This document shows, one piece after another, positions 9,470 through 19,051 of a DNA stretch of 64,000 bases (position 1 is the first letter of the stretch; each line of letters begins with the position of its first letter). The stretch covers positions 1 through 64,000 of the forward strand of contig NZ_JANYGQ010000009.1 in the NCBI RefSeq assembly GCF_025359345.1. Direction: 5' to 3'. The notes beneath the pieces were generated by a model, which had not been told where the DNA came from, searched no databases, and saw nothing but the letters and a program-made list of their open reading frames with translations. The translations under genes and the position numbers were made by a program. This DNA is from Mucilaginibacter sp. Its GTDB lineage: Bacteria; Bacteroidota; Bacteroidia; Sphingobacteriales; Sphingobacteriaceae.

Positions 9470-11884
9470 CTACTTTTTCACCTCGAAACTAAAATACCCG
9501 GTACCGGTCTCGCCATTTGCAGAGATCCCTTCAATTACACCGATGTACCGGCCCGGCTTGTCGCCAGAGTAAAAAGTTGCGCTGCATTTACCGTCAACAC
9601 CGGTATTAACATCAGGGTTCCAGTATAACGCACTTCTAAAATCGGGCAGCGGGCTGTTTTGCAGCTGCCCGGGATTATACACAGGCGAATAAAACTTGCG
9701 TTCCAATTGCAGAGCTTCGTAATCTAATATAACAGCATGCGGATCTAATTCCAGGCCTTTCAAATCACCGTTGTAAGTCGCGAAACTCATGATCCCATTA
9801 AAAACCGTTGGTCCGTACATAAAGTCAGTAGTTACTATTTCCAGTTTCTGAATGGTTAACGGATCCTGGTGAAAGATCTTATCCTGATCAAATATGGGTA
9901 CGCCATCCAGCATGATCAGGGGTTTAAAGCCCAATGGTCTATGGGCATTAGATATGCGGACATTGAATTTGTTCTGCCGTTTTGAAACAGAAATAGAGGT
10001 CACATACTCCCGCAACACCTCTTCGATGGTAGCAAAGCGGGTGTAGTCATCCAGTTTGTATGTTTTACCAGGGGTGCCGTAAAACGGGCCGACATCTATT
10101 TGTTTGGCATAAAACTCTTTCAGATCGTTACCCTTAAAAATATTTTGCACCTGCATGTTTATACTGCCTTCGGTAAGTGCGTTTTCCATAGCGGGCAACA
10201 GGGCGAAAGAAGGTATTGTGGTAGGCGAGTATTTATCCGAAAAGGGGCTTTTGATATCGATGCGATAGGTACTGTCCGTCTGGGAATTAGTTTGAACAAT
10301 GATCTCACCGGAACCATAGAAGTCGCGTGTGTTGAACAGCAACCGCCCGGTTGAATCACTTATTGATGGATACAATTGCTGGCGGATGCCCGGCACACTT
10401 AAATAACCGGTAATATTCCGGCCAGACGCCTTGTTTATGGTACTAACTACTTGACCAGTTATAATATGCCCCGTGTATTCAGGCAAATAAGTAAACGTTG
10501 CCGGGCCACCGGCCAAAATTCGATCCCAGTCGAACTGGGCCCAGCCCTGGGCAAGTAATAAGTTATCCAATGCTTCGTCGGCATCCTTGCCATTATTTTC
10601 AAGATAATAACCCGCTGACTCGACATGGCCTTTGAACCCGGCAGAAAGCCACAAATAGCTCGATATATCGCCTGCATCTGCGTTTTGCAATTCATCATCA
10701 CGGTAAACGGTAACCGATAAATTTGAAGCAGTTGCTTTACTATCCTGGTCTTGTGTGGATACATCAAAGCTTACCTTTCTGCGTGTTCCGTAAGCCTTAT
10801 TGTCGGGCTGCACGGTCACCAACAGCTTTTTTGAAGACCTTTTAAAAACCAGCCGTTCGCATACCGGGCGTTGCTGGCCGTTAAACAGGGTAAGGTAGGT
10901 TGACCCATCATCCAGTTTGCTTTTACTGATATGGAAAGTTGCCTTTCCATCAGCTAATGATGCTTCCTGGGCTGACCTCACTGCATGTTTGCTGTGAGCG
11001 AGAAGGAAAATAGCTGAAGTACCAACTGAACTTTGCACATGTACGTCCCATCCATCATCGGCCGGGTTTACCCGCATTACATAGCCGGTAGCACTGATTT
11101 CGGGCAGATCTTTTACCACTGCCTGCCCGTTCAGATAAATTATCGCTTTATAGGCATTATCGACCTTTGGTGTAAACACAAAGCTGCCTATCCCAAACTT
11201 TAGCGTTTTAAAACGGGCCACGGTATCGTTTTGTTTATTGATAATGGCGCCTGCACAGTTTACCCCTTTGCCATCCGGCCCGGTAATTTTAATTGCCACT
11301 TTACTTGCAAGACGGTTTACCAAATGCCCGCCTTCGGGCATAAACCGAATATCATACACCGGCGCAGCAACCGCAGCAGCTATAGCCGGCGATATTAATG
11401 GGTTTGCAATAGTTAATTGCTTTTCGAAAAAAACGCCCGGCCCAAAATTTTTCATCCAACTGGTATACGCCCTCAGCAGGTAATTACCGTTTGGTAAAGA
11501 TAAAGGAATAAACAGCGATCCATTACCAGCACCATCTTTTAAGCCAATTTTTGCCTGCATTACCGCAATGTGGTTATTATCCAATAATTCCACATAAGCC
11601 ACCTTGCTAATCCCGGTAGATATATTGGAGCTGTCGTCTACACAATACAATTTAAACCATAATATCTCGCCGGTCAGGTAATAGTTTTTGTTGGTATGTG
11701 TGTATATTTTCTCGCGCAGGATGTTTCCATGGTACCGTGCAAATTTGTTTTGCAGACCATTTAAAACCTGCGCTTTGCTTAAATTAACAGCAAATAATAT
11801 TATCAGAAACGCCAACACGGCTTTTAGGTGGCGCAGGCTTTTTTTATTGGCCCATATGGGTTGATATCTATTTTTCTGTACCAT
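9470..11884 (-). CDS. MG2-domain-like secreted protein with receptor-plug-like segment
   Basis: 804 residues with an N-terminal signal anchor after a long basic head (ending ...AVNLSKAQ). LREKIYTHTNKNYYLTGEILWFKLY is the typical start of the alpha-2-macroglobulin MG2-like domain of Bacteroidota proteins encoded with TonB receptors. The segment LGFKPLIMLDGVPIFDQ, followed by IQKLEIVTTDFMYGP, resembles the plug motif of TonB-dependent receptors (LxxxDGxP, I..IEV). The start codon overlaps the last base of the upstream receptor gene, so the two are co-translated. The ligand is unknown. A role in surface protein or peptide handling is only an inference. Confidence 0.75.
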   Translation of the reverse strand: MVQKNRYQPIWANKKSLRHLKAVLAFLIILFAVNLSKAQVLNGLQNKFARYHGNILREKIYTHTNKNYYLTGEILWFKLYCVDDSSNISTGISKVAYVELLDNNHIAVMQAKIGLKDGAGNGSLFIPLSLPNGNYLLRAYTSWMKNFGPGVFFEKQLTIANPLISPAIAAAVAAPVYDIRFMPEGGHLVNRLASKVAIKITGPDGKGVNCAGAIINKQNDTVARFKTLKFGIGSFVFTPKVDNAYKAIIYLNGQAVVKDLPEISATGYVMRVNPADDGWDVHVQSSVGTSAIFLLAHSKHAVRSAQEASLADGKATFHISKSKLDDGSTYLTLFNGQQRPVCERLVFKRSSKKLLVTVQPDNKAYGTRRKVSFDVSTQDQDSKATASNLSVTVYRDDELQNADAGDISSYLWLSAGFKGHVESAGYYLENNGKDADEALDNLLLAQGWAQFDWDRILAGGPATFTYLPEYTGHIITGQVVSTINKASGRNITGYLSVPGIRQQLYPSISDSTGRLLFNTRDFYGSGEIIVQTNSQTDSTYRIDIKSPFSDKYSPTTIPSFALLPAMENALTEGSINMQVQNIFKGNDLKEFYAKQIDVGPFYGTPGKTYKLDDYTRFATIEEVLREYVTSISVSKRQNKFNVRISNAHRPLGFKPLIMLDGVPIFDQDKIFHQDPLTIQKLEIVTTDFMYGPTVFNGIMSFATYNGDLKGLELDPHAVILDYEALQLERKFYSPVYNPGQLQNSPLPDFRSALYWNPDVNTGVDGKCSATFYSGDKPGRYIGVIEGISANGETGTGYFSFEVKK

Positions 11885-14652
11885 TAAAATCGGATATTAT
11901 AATTAATAAAGGGTATTGGTTTAGCAAAAATTGACAGCTGGTAACCATTGATCACTCCTCCTTGTTCCGAAAAATAAGTGGAATAAGCATTATTGCGCCC
12001 GGTTAAATTGTAAACCCCGATAGTCCACGAGTTGTGGAAAAGCTGGTGCACCTTATGGTTACCGTCGATATTAATGGAAAGGTCGGTTCGGAAATAGTCG
12101 GGAATGCGGTACTGGTTGCGTTGCGAATACAATATCCGTTCCGATCCATCGTAATTATAAGTGGCGATAGGATAAGTGATAGGCCGCCCGGTGCTGTAAA
12201 CGGCATTGAGCGAGAAGCTATAACGGTGGGAAAAACGGAAGTTGCCGATAAAATTAAAGCTGTGCGGCTTATCATAATTTGCCGGGTAATAGTCGCCATT
12301 ATTGATCAGCGGTCCAGCTTTCGGGTCACTTTGCCGTAAAAAGGTGCGCGAGTAGGTATAGCTCAACCAGCCATTTAGTTGCCCTGTTGATTTTTTTATA
12401 AGGAACTCTGCCCCGTAGGCTTTGCCCTGTGTCGGCAGTACATCGGTTTCGATATGCGGATTTAGCACCAGGGTGGCGCCGCTGCGGTAATCAAGGTAGT
12501 TGTTTAGGTGTTTATAATAAACTTCAACGGAAGTTTCGATGGTGTTTGACTGGAAGTTTTTATACAAGCCGAGCGAAACCTGATCGCCAAACTGGGGTCT
12601 TATATTGGGGTCGCTCAGCTTCCAGATATCGGTTGGCGAAATAGCCGTGGTATTTGATAACAGGTGAAGGTACTGCCTTAATGTATTATAAGCAGCTTTT
12701 ACCGAAAATTCATCGGAAATAGCGTAACGGGCAGATACCCTAATTTCTGGTCCCCCGTAAGTTTTTATAAAACTGCCGCTGTCATAGTTGGTGGTTTTGA
12801 TAATATTATTGATGGTTTTTGGCTCGTTGGCCGGATAATTATTTACCGAATGGGGCCCAAGGTAATTGTACAACGAATAACGCAGGCCAGCATTTATCGA
12901 AAAATCGGGACTTACCTCAAACTTATCACCGACATAAAGAGCGCTTTCCAGGGCCTGCTCGGTAGGAATAATCAACGTGGCCACCGCCGAACTGCTGCCA
13001 TTGGGTAAATTACTGCCGGGGTTGATGTTATGCCGTGAGGAGTTTAACCCAAATGTAATGGTATGCTCGGGGTTTAAATAATAGTTGAAATTAGTTTTGA
13101 AATTGATCTGGCTGATGTTGTAATTAAAGCGATAGGCATTAACCTTATTGGCTGTGCTGATAATGCTGTATTGATAACGATCATAACCGGCGGTAATAAC
13201 GCTGTATAACTTGTTGCTGAAATTATGCTTCCATTTTAAGGATATATTGCGGTTGCCGTATTTGTAACTGGTATCGCTGTTTAGTTTAAACCCATCATTA
13301 CTGAAATAGGTGGTGAGGTACAAATTGTTTTTATTATCGATCTGGTGGCTCAGGTTAAAATTTATATCGTAAAACGAAGCGCCGCTGTTGGCGTATGCTT
13401 TTGGCAGGGCTTTTAACAACCAGTCGGCGTAGGTTGCGCGTGCACCAAAAATAAAGGAGGTTTTGTTGGAATCAAGCGGGCCTTCAATGTTAAGCCTGCT
13501 GGTGATCAAACCGATCCCGGCCGAACCGGTAAATATTTTCTTGTTCCCTTCACGTTCGGTAATGTCCAGCACCGAAGAAAGCCTGCCGCCAAATTTTTCG
13601 GGAATGCTGCTTTTATATAACTGCACATCCTGTATAATGTCGGCGTCAAAAGCCGAGAAAAAACCAAAGAAGTGGGAAGGATTGTAAATGGTGGCGTCAT
13701 TTAATAAGATCAGGTTCTGATCGGCCGAGCCGCCGCGCACGTTAAAGCCGGTACTGGCCTCGCCAACGCTTTGTACGCCGGGCAAGGTTAATACTACACG
13801 CAATACATCGGCCTCGCCAAAAACAGCAGGTACCTGTTTAATGCTTTTGATATCCAGGCGGGCCACCCCCATTTCAACGCTGCGCACATTGGCTACTTTT
13901 TCGGATGATATTTTCACTTCTTTAAGCGAGATCACTTCATTCTGCAATTCCACAGTCAATTCCCCATTGCCGTACAGCATTATTTGCCGACGGGTATCTT
14001 TCATCCCGGCACCTTTTATAACTATTATTTGCCGGCCACGCGGCATGTTGATAGAGAAATAGCCAAACTGATCAGTAACAATACCTATTTTTAGCGATGG
14101 CACATAAATGCTGGCCCCCGATACTGGCTCGCCCGATCTGATGTCGCGAACATAGCCGGAAAGCGTAGCGTTACCTGGTTTAAGTGTGGTAGTAGCTATA
14201 CCAATTGGATATATTTTGTTTTCGGATGTGGCTGCCGGTGCCTTTTTAATTTCGGGATTATTACCAGGATCCTGCACAACTTCGGTTTTTGCGGTTGTGC
14301 TTTTCTTGTTGTTAAAAAAGCCATCGGGCAGGGTTGTTCTAATTTCGCGGCCCTTTGTCAGGATCACTTCGTTTTCTTTGGAGATAGCGTAACGAAACGC
14401 TGTGTTCTCAAACACCTTGCTTGATACCACCGGCAGTGTTTTCTGATCAACCCGAACGGTAACCCTCAGGCTATCAAACAGCACAGGATCGTAGTAAAAA
14501 CGATAGCCTGTTTTGGATTGCAGATCGGCAACAATTTGCGCTATAGTAGCCTGTTTGAGATCCACATCGATTAGCTGGCTGCTGTTTTGCTGTGCAAAAG
14601 CACTAATTGACAGGTTCAGGAGAATTTGAATAGCCAGGTAAATTTTTTTCAT
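11884..14652 (-). CDS. TonB-dependent receptor with STN and carboxypeptidase-regulatory domains
   Basis: 922 residues. After a signal peptide (...SISAFAQ), residues 27-100 form an STN domain (IAQIVADLQSKTGYRFYYD). STN domains often relay ligand binding to an anti-sigma factor. A carboxypeptidase-D regulatory-like domain follows at about 163-245 (LSGYVRDIRSGEPVSGASIYVP). The plug starts near 255 with VLRVVLTLPGVQSVGEAS, GFNVRGGSADQNLILLND, then a 22-strand-type barrel ending YNIRF. No sigma/anti-sigma gene is adjacent. The gene is second in a minus-strand operon: 1 base after the 243-residue gene and overlapping the MG2-like gene by 1 base. Plug wording (LNDATIYNP, FFGFFSAF) matches the receptors usually paired with DUF4249 proteins. 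Confidence 0.9.
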   Translation of the reverse strand: MKKIYLAIQILLNLSISAFAQQNSSQLIDVDLKQATIAQIVADLQSKTGYRFYYDPVLFDSLRVTVRVDQKTLPVVSSKVFENTAFRYAISKENEVILTKGREIRTTLPDGFFNNKKSTTAKTEVVQDPGNNPEIKKAPAATSENKIYPIGIATTTLKPGNATLSGYVRDIRSGEPVSGASIYVPSLKIGIVTDQFGYFSINMPRGRQIIVIKGAGMKDTRRQIMLYGNGELTVELQNEVISLKEVKISSEKVANVRSVEMGVARLDIKSIKQVPAVFGEADVLRVVLTLPGVQSVGEASTGFNVRGGSADQNLILLNDATIYNPSHFFGFFSAFDADIIQDVQLYKSSIPEKFGGRLSSVLDITEREGNKKIFTGSAGIGLITSRLNIEGPLDSNKTSFIFGARATYADWLLKALPKAYANSGASFYDINFNLSHQIDNKNNLYLTTYFSNDGFKLNSDTSYKYGNRNISLKWKHNFSNKLYSVITAGYDRYQYSIISTANKVNAYRFNYNISQINFKTNFNYYLNPEHTITFGLNSSRHNINPGSNLPNGSSSAVATLIIPTEQALESALYVGDKFEVSPDFSINAGLRYSLYNYLGPHSVNNYPANEPKTINNIIKTTNYDSGSFIKTYGGPEIRVSARYAISDEFSVKAAYNTLRQYLHLLSNTTAISPTDIWKLSDPNIRPQFGDQVSLGLYKNFQSNTIETSVEVYYKHLNNYLDYRSGATLVLNPHIETDVLPTQGKAYGAEFLIKKSTGQLNGWLSYTYSRTFLRQSDPKAGPLINNGDYYPANYDKPHSFNFIGNFRFSHRYSFSLNAVYSTGRPITYPIATYNYDGSERILYSQRNQYRIPDYFRTDLSINIDGNHKVHQLFHNSWTIGVYNLTGRNNAYSTYFSEQGGVINGYQLSIFAKPIPFINYNIRF

Positions 14653-14653
14653 C

Positions 14654-15385
14654 TTAGTGGGTTATCTGGTCGTAATACCTGGCTAAACGGGCAACTGATC
14701 CTTCTTTGTCCTCGTTAAATTTTATTTTGTTGCTCCTGAGGTATTGTTTCAGCTCCTTTTTTCTATCCTTAAAAATGCTTATCACATCACCTTTGCTATC
14801 AACCTGCATAAATTTCCCGCTTTTTTTTATGTAGATCTCACTTTCGTCGGAATAAATTACTTCAACAACTGTTTCTGTTACGCTTTTATGCGGAGTCTTT
14901 ATCAGCTTTACCAAAACGGTTGTTTTACCATCATATAATACATCATAATAACCGGGCTTAATATCAGCCCCATTTGCGGCATCCACATAAATGAAATGGT
15001 GACCGGCAAGGTAAACATCTGTCAGTTTTTCCTGACGCAGGATAAAATAAACCGAAGCCGGCGAAAACGCCACCATTTCATCGTTAAAAACGTCGTACAT
15101 CACAGGTATGTTTTTATACGCCGTGCCATTGTAGCGGATGAGAGACGGCGTACAAAAGTTCTTGTCATCCAAATAGACCGAACCTTTTGGGCCTCTTGGC
15201 GTAAATTCATAAACGACGCCATTGTATATTTCAGACTGATCCGCAATAGCCGTATTAAAAAGATCAATAGCCCGCCCGGCTGCTTGGCTGTAAAATGCGC
15301 TGTCGGGCTTAATATTTTGGGCGTAAACGCCTGAAAGGCATACAACCAAGGCAGCAACCATTAACCAACGTGACTTAACAAACAT
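14654..15385 (-). CDS. exported protein of unknown function, first gene of receptor operon
   Basis: 243 residues with a clean signal peptide (VCLSGVYAQ). No known catalytic motif is seen. The body alternates short beta-rich and charged segments (VYLDDKNFCTPSLIRYNG, FIYVDAANGADIKPGYYDVLYDG) and ends in a lysine-rich helix (DRKKELKQYLRSNKIKFNEDKEG). It is separated by one base from the TonB receptor, so it is the leader gene of the receptor/MG2 operon. It is likely a periplasmic or surface accessory of that system. I do not recognise the family. Confidence 0.75.
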   Translation of the reverse strand: MFVKSRWLMVAALVVCLSGVYAQNIKPDSAFYSQAAGRAIDLFNTAIADQSEIYNGVVYEFTPRGPKGSVYLDDKNFCTPSLIRYNGTAYKNIPVMYDVFNDEMVAFSPASVYFILRQEKLTDVYLAGHHFIYVDAANGADIKPGYYDVLYDGKTTVLVKLIKTPHKSVTETVVEVIYSDESEIYIKKSGKFMQVDSKGDVISIFKDRKKELKQYLRSNKIKFNEDKEGSVARLARYYDQITH

Positions 15386-15624
15386 ACATGAAGTTAAAAG
15401 TAAATGACTGTAGTCCAGCTATTTTGCATAGCGTAAATACACTATTATAAAGGTTTCAGTAAATTACAATTTGCGCGCGGATGGTCCCCTTGTTATAATT
15501 GGTACGGGTTCAGCAAGCCGGATACTATCCCGGAATGAAGTTATGATTTATAAACTATAAGTTATTCATTTTTAGTAAATATTTCATTATAGGACTTAGG
15601 TATTTAAAAGAGTTCTCCTTTTTT
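15386..15624. other. gene-free stretch upstream of the receptor operon
   Basis: A/T-rich sequence that must hold the promoter of the minus-strand operon starting at 15,385. No tRNA, repeat or credible ORF was seen. Confidence 0.4.
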
Positions 15625-15628
15625 GCAA

Positions 15629-15960
15629 TCGAGTAGAGGGCGAAACTTTTATTCGTTTCGCCGCTCTCCCACACCACCGTACGTACGGTTCAGTATACGG
15701 CGGCTCCAATAGTTACTGATGTCTCGTAGTCTTATTTGACTGGGGCTGGTTCCTCTGTTATGGATACGGAAGTATTCGGACCATTATTACTCCGAACGCC
15801 TTCCGGGTGTTCCCCTTTTATAATGGCCTAAAGTTCTGCTTCTTGCTTCGGTATCATAATAGTCCTTCCCGTTACTACCGTTCTGCCTTTCTTCCGCCGA
15901 CTGGCGGACTACCGGATTTTCTATGAAATCAGATCGTCTTTTAATTAAATGGAAGATATA
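15629..15960 (-). mobile_element. 3' remnant of a group IIC-like intron (domains V and VI)
   Basis: On the minus strand, 15,703-15,674 folds as domain V: CCGCCGTA pairs with TACGGTGG, there is a two-base CG bulge, and a short upper stem carries a UGAACC loop. The triad is CGC, the form known from group IIC introns. Next, GGCGAAAC/GTTTCGCC (15,661-15,638) forms a domain-VI-like hairpin, followed by CTACTCGAT, a usual 3' end. The reverse-transcriptase gene and domains I-III are missing; sequence up to about 15,960 is probably domain IV. Only about 300 bases survive. Confidence 0.6.
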
Positions 15961-16183
15961 GTTTCTTACATATCCAAATTTAAAGAAAATGCTGACTTGT
16001 TGAGATAAAGACTCAAAATTATACACTTATAGATATCGATTTAAATGATAATTCATATATTTGTAATGTAGGTTTGCGGTATTTAAAATGACATATAATT
16101 GTATATTTTAAGTGTGATACCAAAAAGGATACCTTTTTAACAGACTTTAGATAACATACAGTAAATCAGGTTACTATAAACAA

Positions 16184-16240
16184 GGTTCTGGTACATTTGA
16201 TACCACTAAAGCCTCCTGGAGAAATCCGGGAGGCTTTTTG
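16184..16240 (+). other. tRNA-Phe 3'-end scar with terminator
   Basis: GGTTC, nine bases, then TGATACCACT (16,184-16,207). The tRNA-Phe fragment at 117-140 has GGTTC, nine bases, then TGATACCACA, so spacing and acceptor sequence are the same. Directly after it comes a strong hairpin AAAGCCTCC...GGGAGGCTTTTT (16,208-16,239). This looks like a second, decayed copy of the att site in direct orientation. Confidence 0.5.
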
Positions 16241-16280
16241 GTTACTGACAAAAATCCAGCATTGCTAAATTCAGGATATT

Positions 16281-17117
16281 ATGGATGTTATTCAAGTTCC
16301 GGAAGCTGTGGCAGCCCACCAAAAAATTGTTGGCGGCGAAATTTCTTTTGTGAATTACAGGGATACAGGTGGTCCCTTCCGCAGCCGGGTGATGTTTAGC
16401 TGCTATGCGTTCAGTTTTATTCAAAATGGGCAGAAGCGGATTTACAGAGCTGGCGAAAGCCGGGTACTCTCTCCCGGGTACGGGATGCTGATACCCGAAG
16501 GCAACTCGCTTATTACAGAACACAGCGACAATACCGAAAGATACAACAGTGTGCTTGTTTTTTTCCCGGCTCGTATAGGCAAGGCATTTATTGCATCTCA
16601 TAAACGCAAAACACCGAGCCAGCCCGACAGGCCGCCGTATATCCATTTTACAACCAACGCATATATTGACGAATACATCAGAAATATAAAAAACCTGATT
16701 GATTCGCAGCAAACATTATCCGAAGAAATGGCCGCGTTAAAGGTAAATGAATTGCTGACCGCCATTTATGAGATGGCACCTGGCTTACTTACAGGCATAT
16801 TTGGCGCTACGGAAAGCGTACCGCTAAAGGTGGTAGTTGAAAACAATTTGTTCAATAACCTAAACCTGGAAGAATTGGCTTTTCTTGCAAACCGCAGCTT
16901 GTCGTCCTTTAAACGCGATTTTGAAAAAGCCTACGGCATATCACCCCAGCGCTATATTCGCGACCGTAAGCTGGAAGTTGCCTGCGCCGAGCTCATAAAA
17001 GGCACAAGCCCCAGCGACTTGTACCTGGCGTACGGCTACGAAAATTTATCCAATTTCAGCACTGCTTTTAAGAGAAAGTATGGGATAACCCCGGCTGCGT
17101 TCAAGCAAAGCGCTTAA
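16281..17117 (+). CDS. AraC-family transcriptional regulator
   Basis: 278 residues. The N-terminal part is a cupin-like sensor with no strong ligand clue (YRAGESRVLSPGYGMLIPEGN). The C-terminal 95 residues carry the double helix-turn-helix: LNLEELAFLANRSLSSFKRDFEKAYGISPQRYI, then the second helix pair ending GYENLSNFSTAFKRKYGITPAAFK. It starts 40 bases after the terminator that marks the island edge. Plus-strand genes for a PEBP-like protein and a membrane protein follow, and these are its nearest candidate targets. Confidence 0.85.
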   Translation: MDVIQVPEAVAAHQKIVGGEISFVNYRDTGGPFRSRVMFSCYAFSFIQNGQKRIYRAGESRVLSPGYGMLIPEGNSLITEHSDNTERYNSVLVFFPARIGKAFIASHKRKTPSQPDRPPYIHFTTNAYIDEYIRNIKNLIDSQQTLSEEMAALKVNELLTAIYEMAPGLLTGIFGATESVPLKVVVENNLFNNLNLEELAFLANRSLSSFKRDFEKAYGISPQRYIRDRKLEVACAELIKGTSPSDLYLAYGYENLSNFSTAFKRKYGITPAAFKQSA

Positions 17118-17191
17118 ACTGGGCTTTTCTCACTACTCTTTTGAACTTTTTGCAATAACAAGGCGTGTAAGTAATCGGCAATATTTGCTGC

Positions 17192-17734
17192 ATGAAAATA
17201 TTATTCTTTACTGCAATAACGCTATTTATATCTAAGCTATCCTACGGACAAACCTTCACTTTAAAAAGCGTGGATTTAGGCGGCCAGTTCACCAATGAGT
17301 TTGTGGCCGGGCATTTCGGCTGCAACGGCTCGAACAAGTCGCCGGAGCTGAACTGGCAAAACGCCCCCACCGGCACTAAAAGCTTTGCCATAACCATGTA
17401 CGATATGGACGCCCCTTCGGGTAGTGGTTTCTGGCACTGGGTAATGGTTGATATTCCGGCCGGTGTGCTTGAAATAAAACAGGGCGCCGGCGATGTTAAA
17501 AGCGGCCTTGCACCTGCGGGCAGTCTGCAAAGCATTAGCGATACCGGCCTGCCCGGATACCAGGGCCCATGCCCCGGCGAGGGCGAGGCGCCCCACCATT
17601 ACCTTATAACCGTATACGCTTTAAAAACAGAAAAATTGGGCACAACAGTTAATTCAACCGCCGCATTGTCAGGCTTTTTGCTTAACAAACAGGCTTTGGC
17701 AAAAGCATCTCTTATAGTATATTGCAAACGTTAA
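17192..17734 (+). CDS. YbhB/YbcL-type phosphatidylethanolamine-binding-like protein, exported
   Basis: 180 residues with a signal peptide (SKLSYGQ). Conserved PEBP elements are visible: GCNGSNKSPELNW, then YDMDAPSGSGFWHWVMVDIP (the D-x-D-x-P pocket and H-W), and GYQGPCPGEGEAPHHYLITVYAL. The family binds anionic head groups and related small molecules; the bacterial function is unclear. It lies 74 bases after the AraC regulator and 27 bases before the next membrane protein gene, so it may share a transcript with the latter. Confidence 0.9.
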   Translation: MKILFFTAITLFISKLSYGQTFTLKSVDLGGQFTNEFVAGHFGCNGSNKSPELNWQNAPTGTKSFAITMYDMDAPSGSGFWHWVMVDIPAGVLEIKQGAGDVKSGLAPAGSLQSISDTGLPGYQGPCPGEGEAPHHYLITVYALKTEKLGTTVNSTAALSGFLLNKQALAKASLIVYCKR

Positions 17735-17761
17735 ACCTGGTTTCAAATCGACCTTAAAGAG

Positions 17762-18919
17762 ATGAAAGAACGCATACATTCGATCGACATCGTCCGTGGA
17801 TTGATCATGATCATTATGACGCTGGACCATACCCGCGATTTCCTGCATTTTCCCGGGCCATCACCGCTTGACATGCAAACTACAACGGTCATTTTGTTTT
17901 TTACCCGCTGGATAACTCATTTTTGCGCACCTACTTTTGTGTTCTTAGGTGGCGTGTCGGCATATCTTGCTGGCCAGCGGCGTACAAAAAAGGAATTGAG
18001 CATTTTCCTGTTAAAAAGGGGCGCATGGCTTATCCTGTCCGACATGTTGATCATCAGCCTGCTGTTTTCGTTCGATTTGCAATACCATATGGTGATACTC
18101 GAAGTACTGTGGGCAACCGGGTTTGGTATGATAATCCTTGCTTTACTACTCCGTGCACCTATACAGGTTATAGCCACAGTTGCTGTCATTATCATATTTG
18201 GCCATAACCTGCTCGACTATATGCAGCTACCGCAAACAGGCGTGGCCGGGGGCCTTACGAAGCTGTTTCTATCGGCAAAAGGAGCTTTCATACCGCTAAG
18301 CACAGGCCGGGCAATAATTGTATTATATGCCGTACTCCCATGGACCGGCGCCTTATTGTTAGGCTATACTTTCGGCTCAGTTTATAAAAACGGGTACGAC
18401 GCAAAAAAACGCCAACGAATATTACGTCTGACAGGCATTTCCGCAATTGTTTTATTCGTTGTATTAAGGCTGATTAATCACTACGGTGACCCGTCACCAT
18501 GGGCCATACAACGAAACACGGCACATACCATATTATCTTTTATAAATGCTACCAAGCAGTCGCCTTCACTCCTGTTTTTCCTGATGACGCTTGGGCCGGT
18601 TATGGTACTGCTGTCCTTTACCGAAAAAGCCGGCAACCGATTGGCTGAATTTTGCCGGGTGTATGGAAATGTACCTTATTTTTATTTTATAGTACATTTA
18701 AGCATTATCAGGCTTCTTAATATGATACTTGTGCTTATATCAGGCCTGCCGATAAAATCCGACGGTTCGCCGATAGTGTGGCAGGTACAGGGTTTTGGAA
18801 TCCCGTTGCGGGAAGTATACCTATTCTGGATAGGCGTAGTATCACTGTTATATTTTCCCTGCCGCCGGTATGGCAACTACAAACGAACGCATAGCCAATG
18901 GTGGCTGTCGTATGTGTAG
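17762..18919 (+). CDS. HGSNAT/DUF1624-like integral membrane acyltransferase
   Basis: 385 residues with about ten predicted membrane helices. The N-terminal IDIVRGLIMIIMTLDHTRDFLH is the family signature, with the D-H pair on the first membrane boundary. Members include heparan-alpha-glucosaminide N-acetyltransferase, which acetylates sugars across a membrane. The bacterial substrates are mostly unknown. The gene shares orientation and close spacing with the upstream PEBP gene. Confidence 0.8.
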   Translation: MKERIHSIDIVRGLIMIIMTLDHTRDFLHFPGPSPLDMQTTTVILFFTRWITHFCAPTFVFLGGVSAYLAGQRRTKKELSIFLLKRGAWLILSDMLIISLLFSFDLQYHMVILEVLWATGFGMIILALLLRAPIQVIATVAVIIIFGHNLLDYMQLPQTGVAGGLTKLFLSAKGAFIPLSTGRAIIVLYAVLPWTGALLLGYTFGSVYKNGYDAKKRQRILRLTGISAIVLFVVLRLINHYGDPSPWAIQRNTAHTILSFINATKQSPSLLFFLMTLGPVMVLLSFTEKAGNRLAEFCRVYGNVPYFYFIVHLSIIRLLNMILVLISGLPIKSDGSPIVWQVQGFGIPLREVYLFWIGVVSLLYFPCRRYGNYKRTHSQWWLSYV

Positions 18920-19051
18920 CCGGTAGCATTCACTCTTGCTTTTCCGTTGATTTTAATGCCCCCATCGAAGATTGCGGGGTGACCCTGCTTTGCCCGGTTC
19001 AGGGCTGGCTTGATACATCTATGTCAAAAAATCACACCTAAAATTAAAAAC

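Noticed and set aside
15787-16026. 79-residue minus-strand frame
   Set aside because: It overlaps the intron remnant, has no protein-like conservation pattern and probably reads structural RNA.
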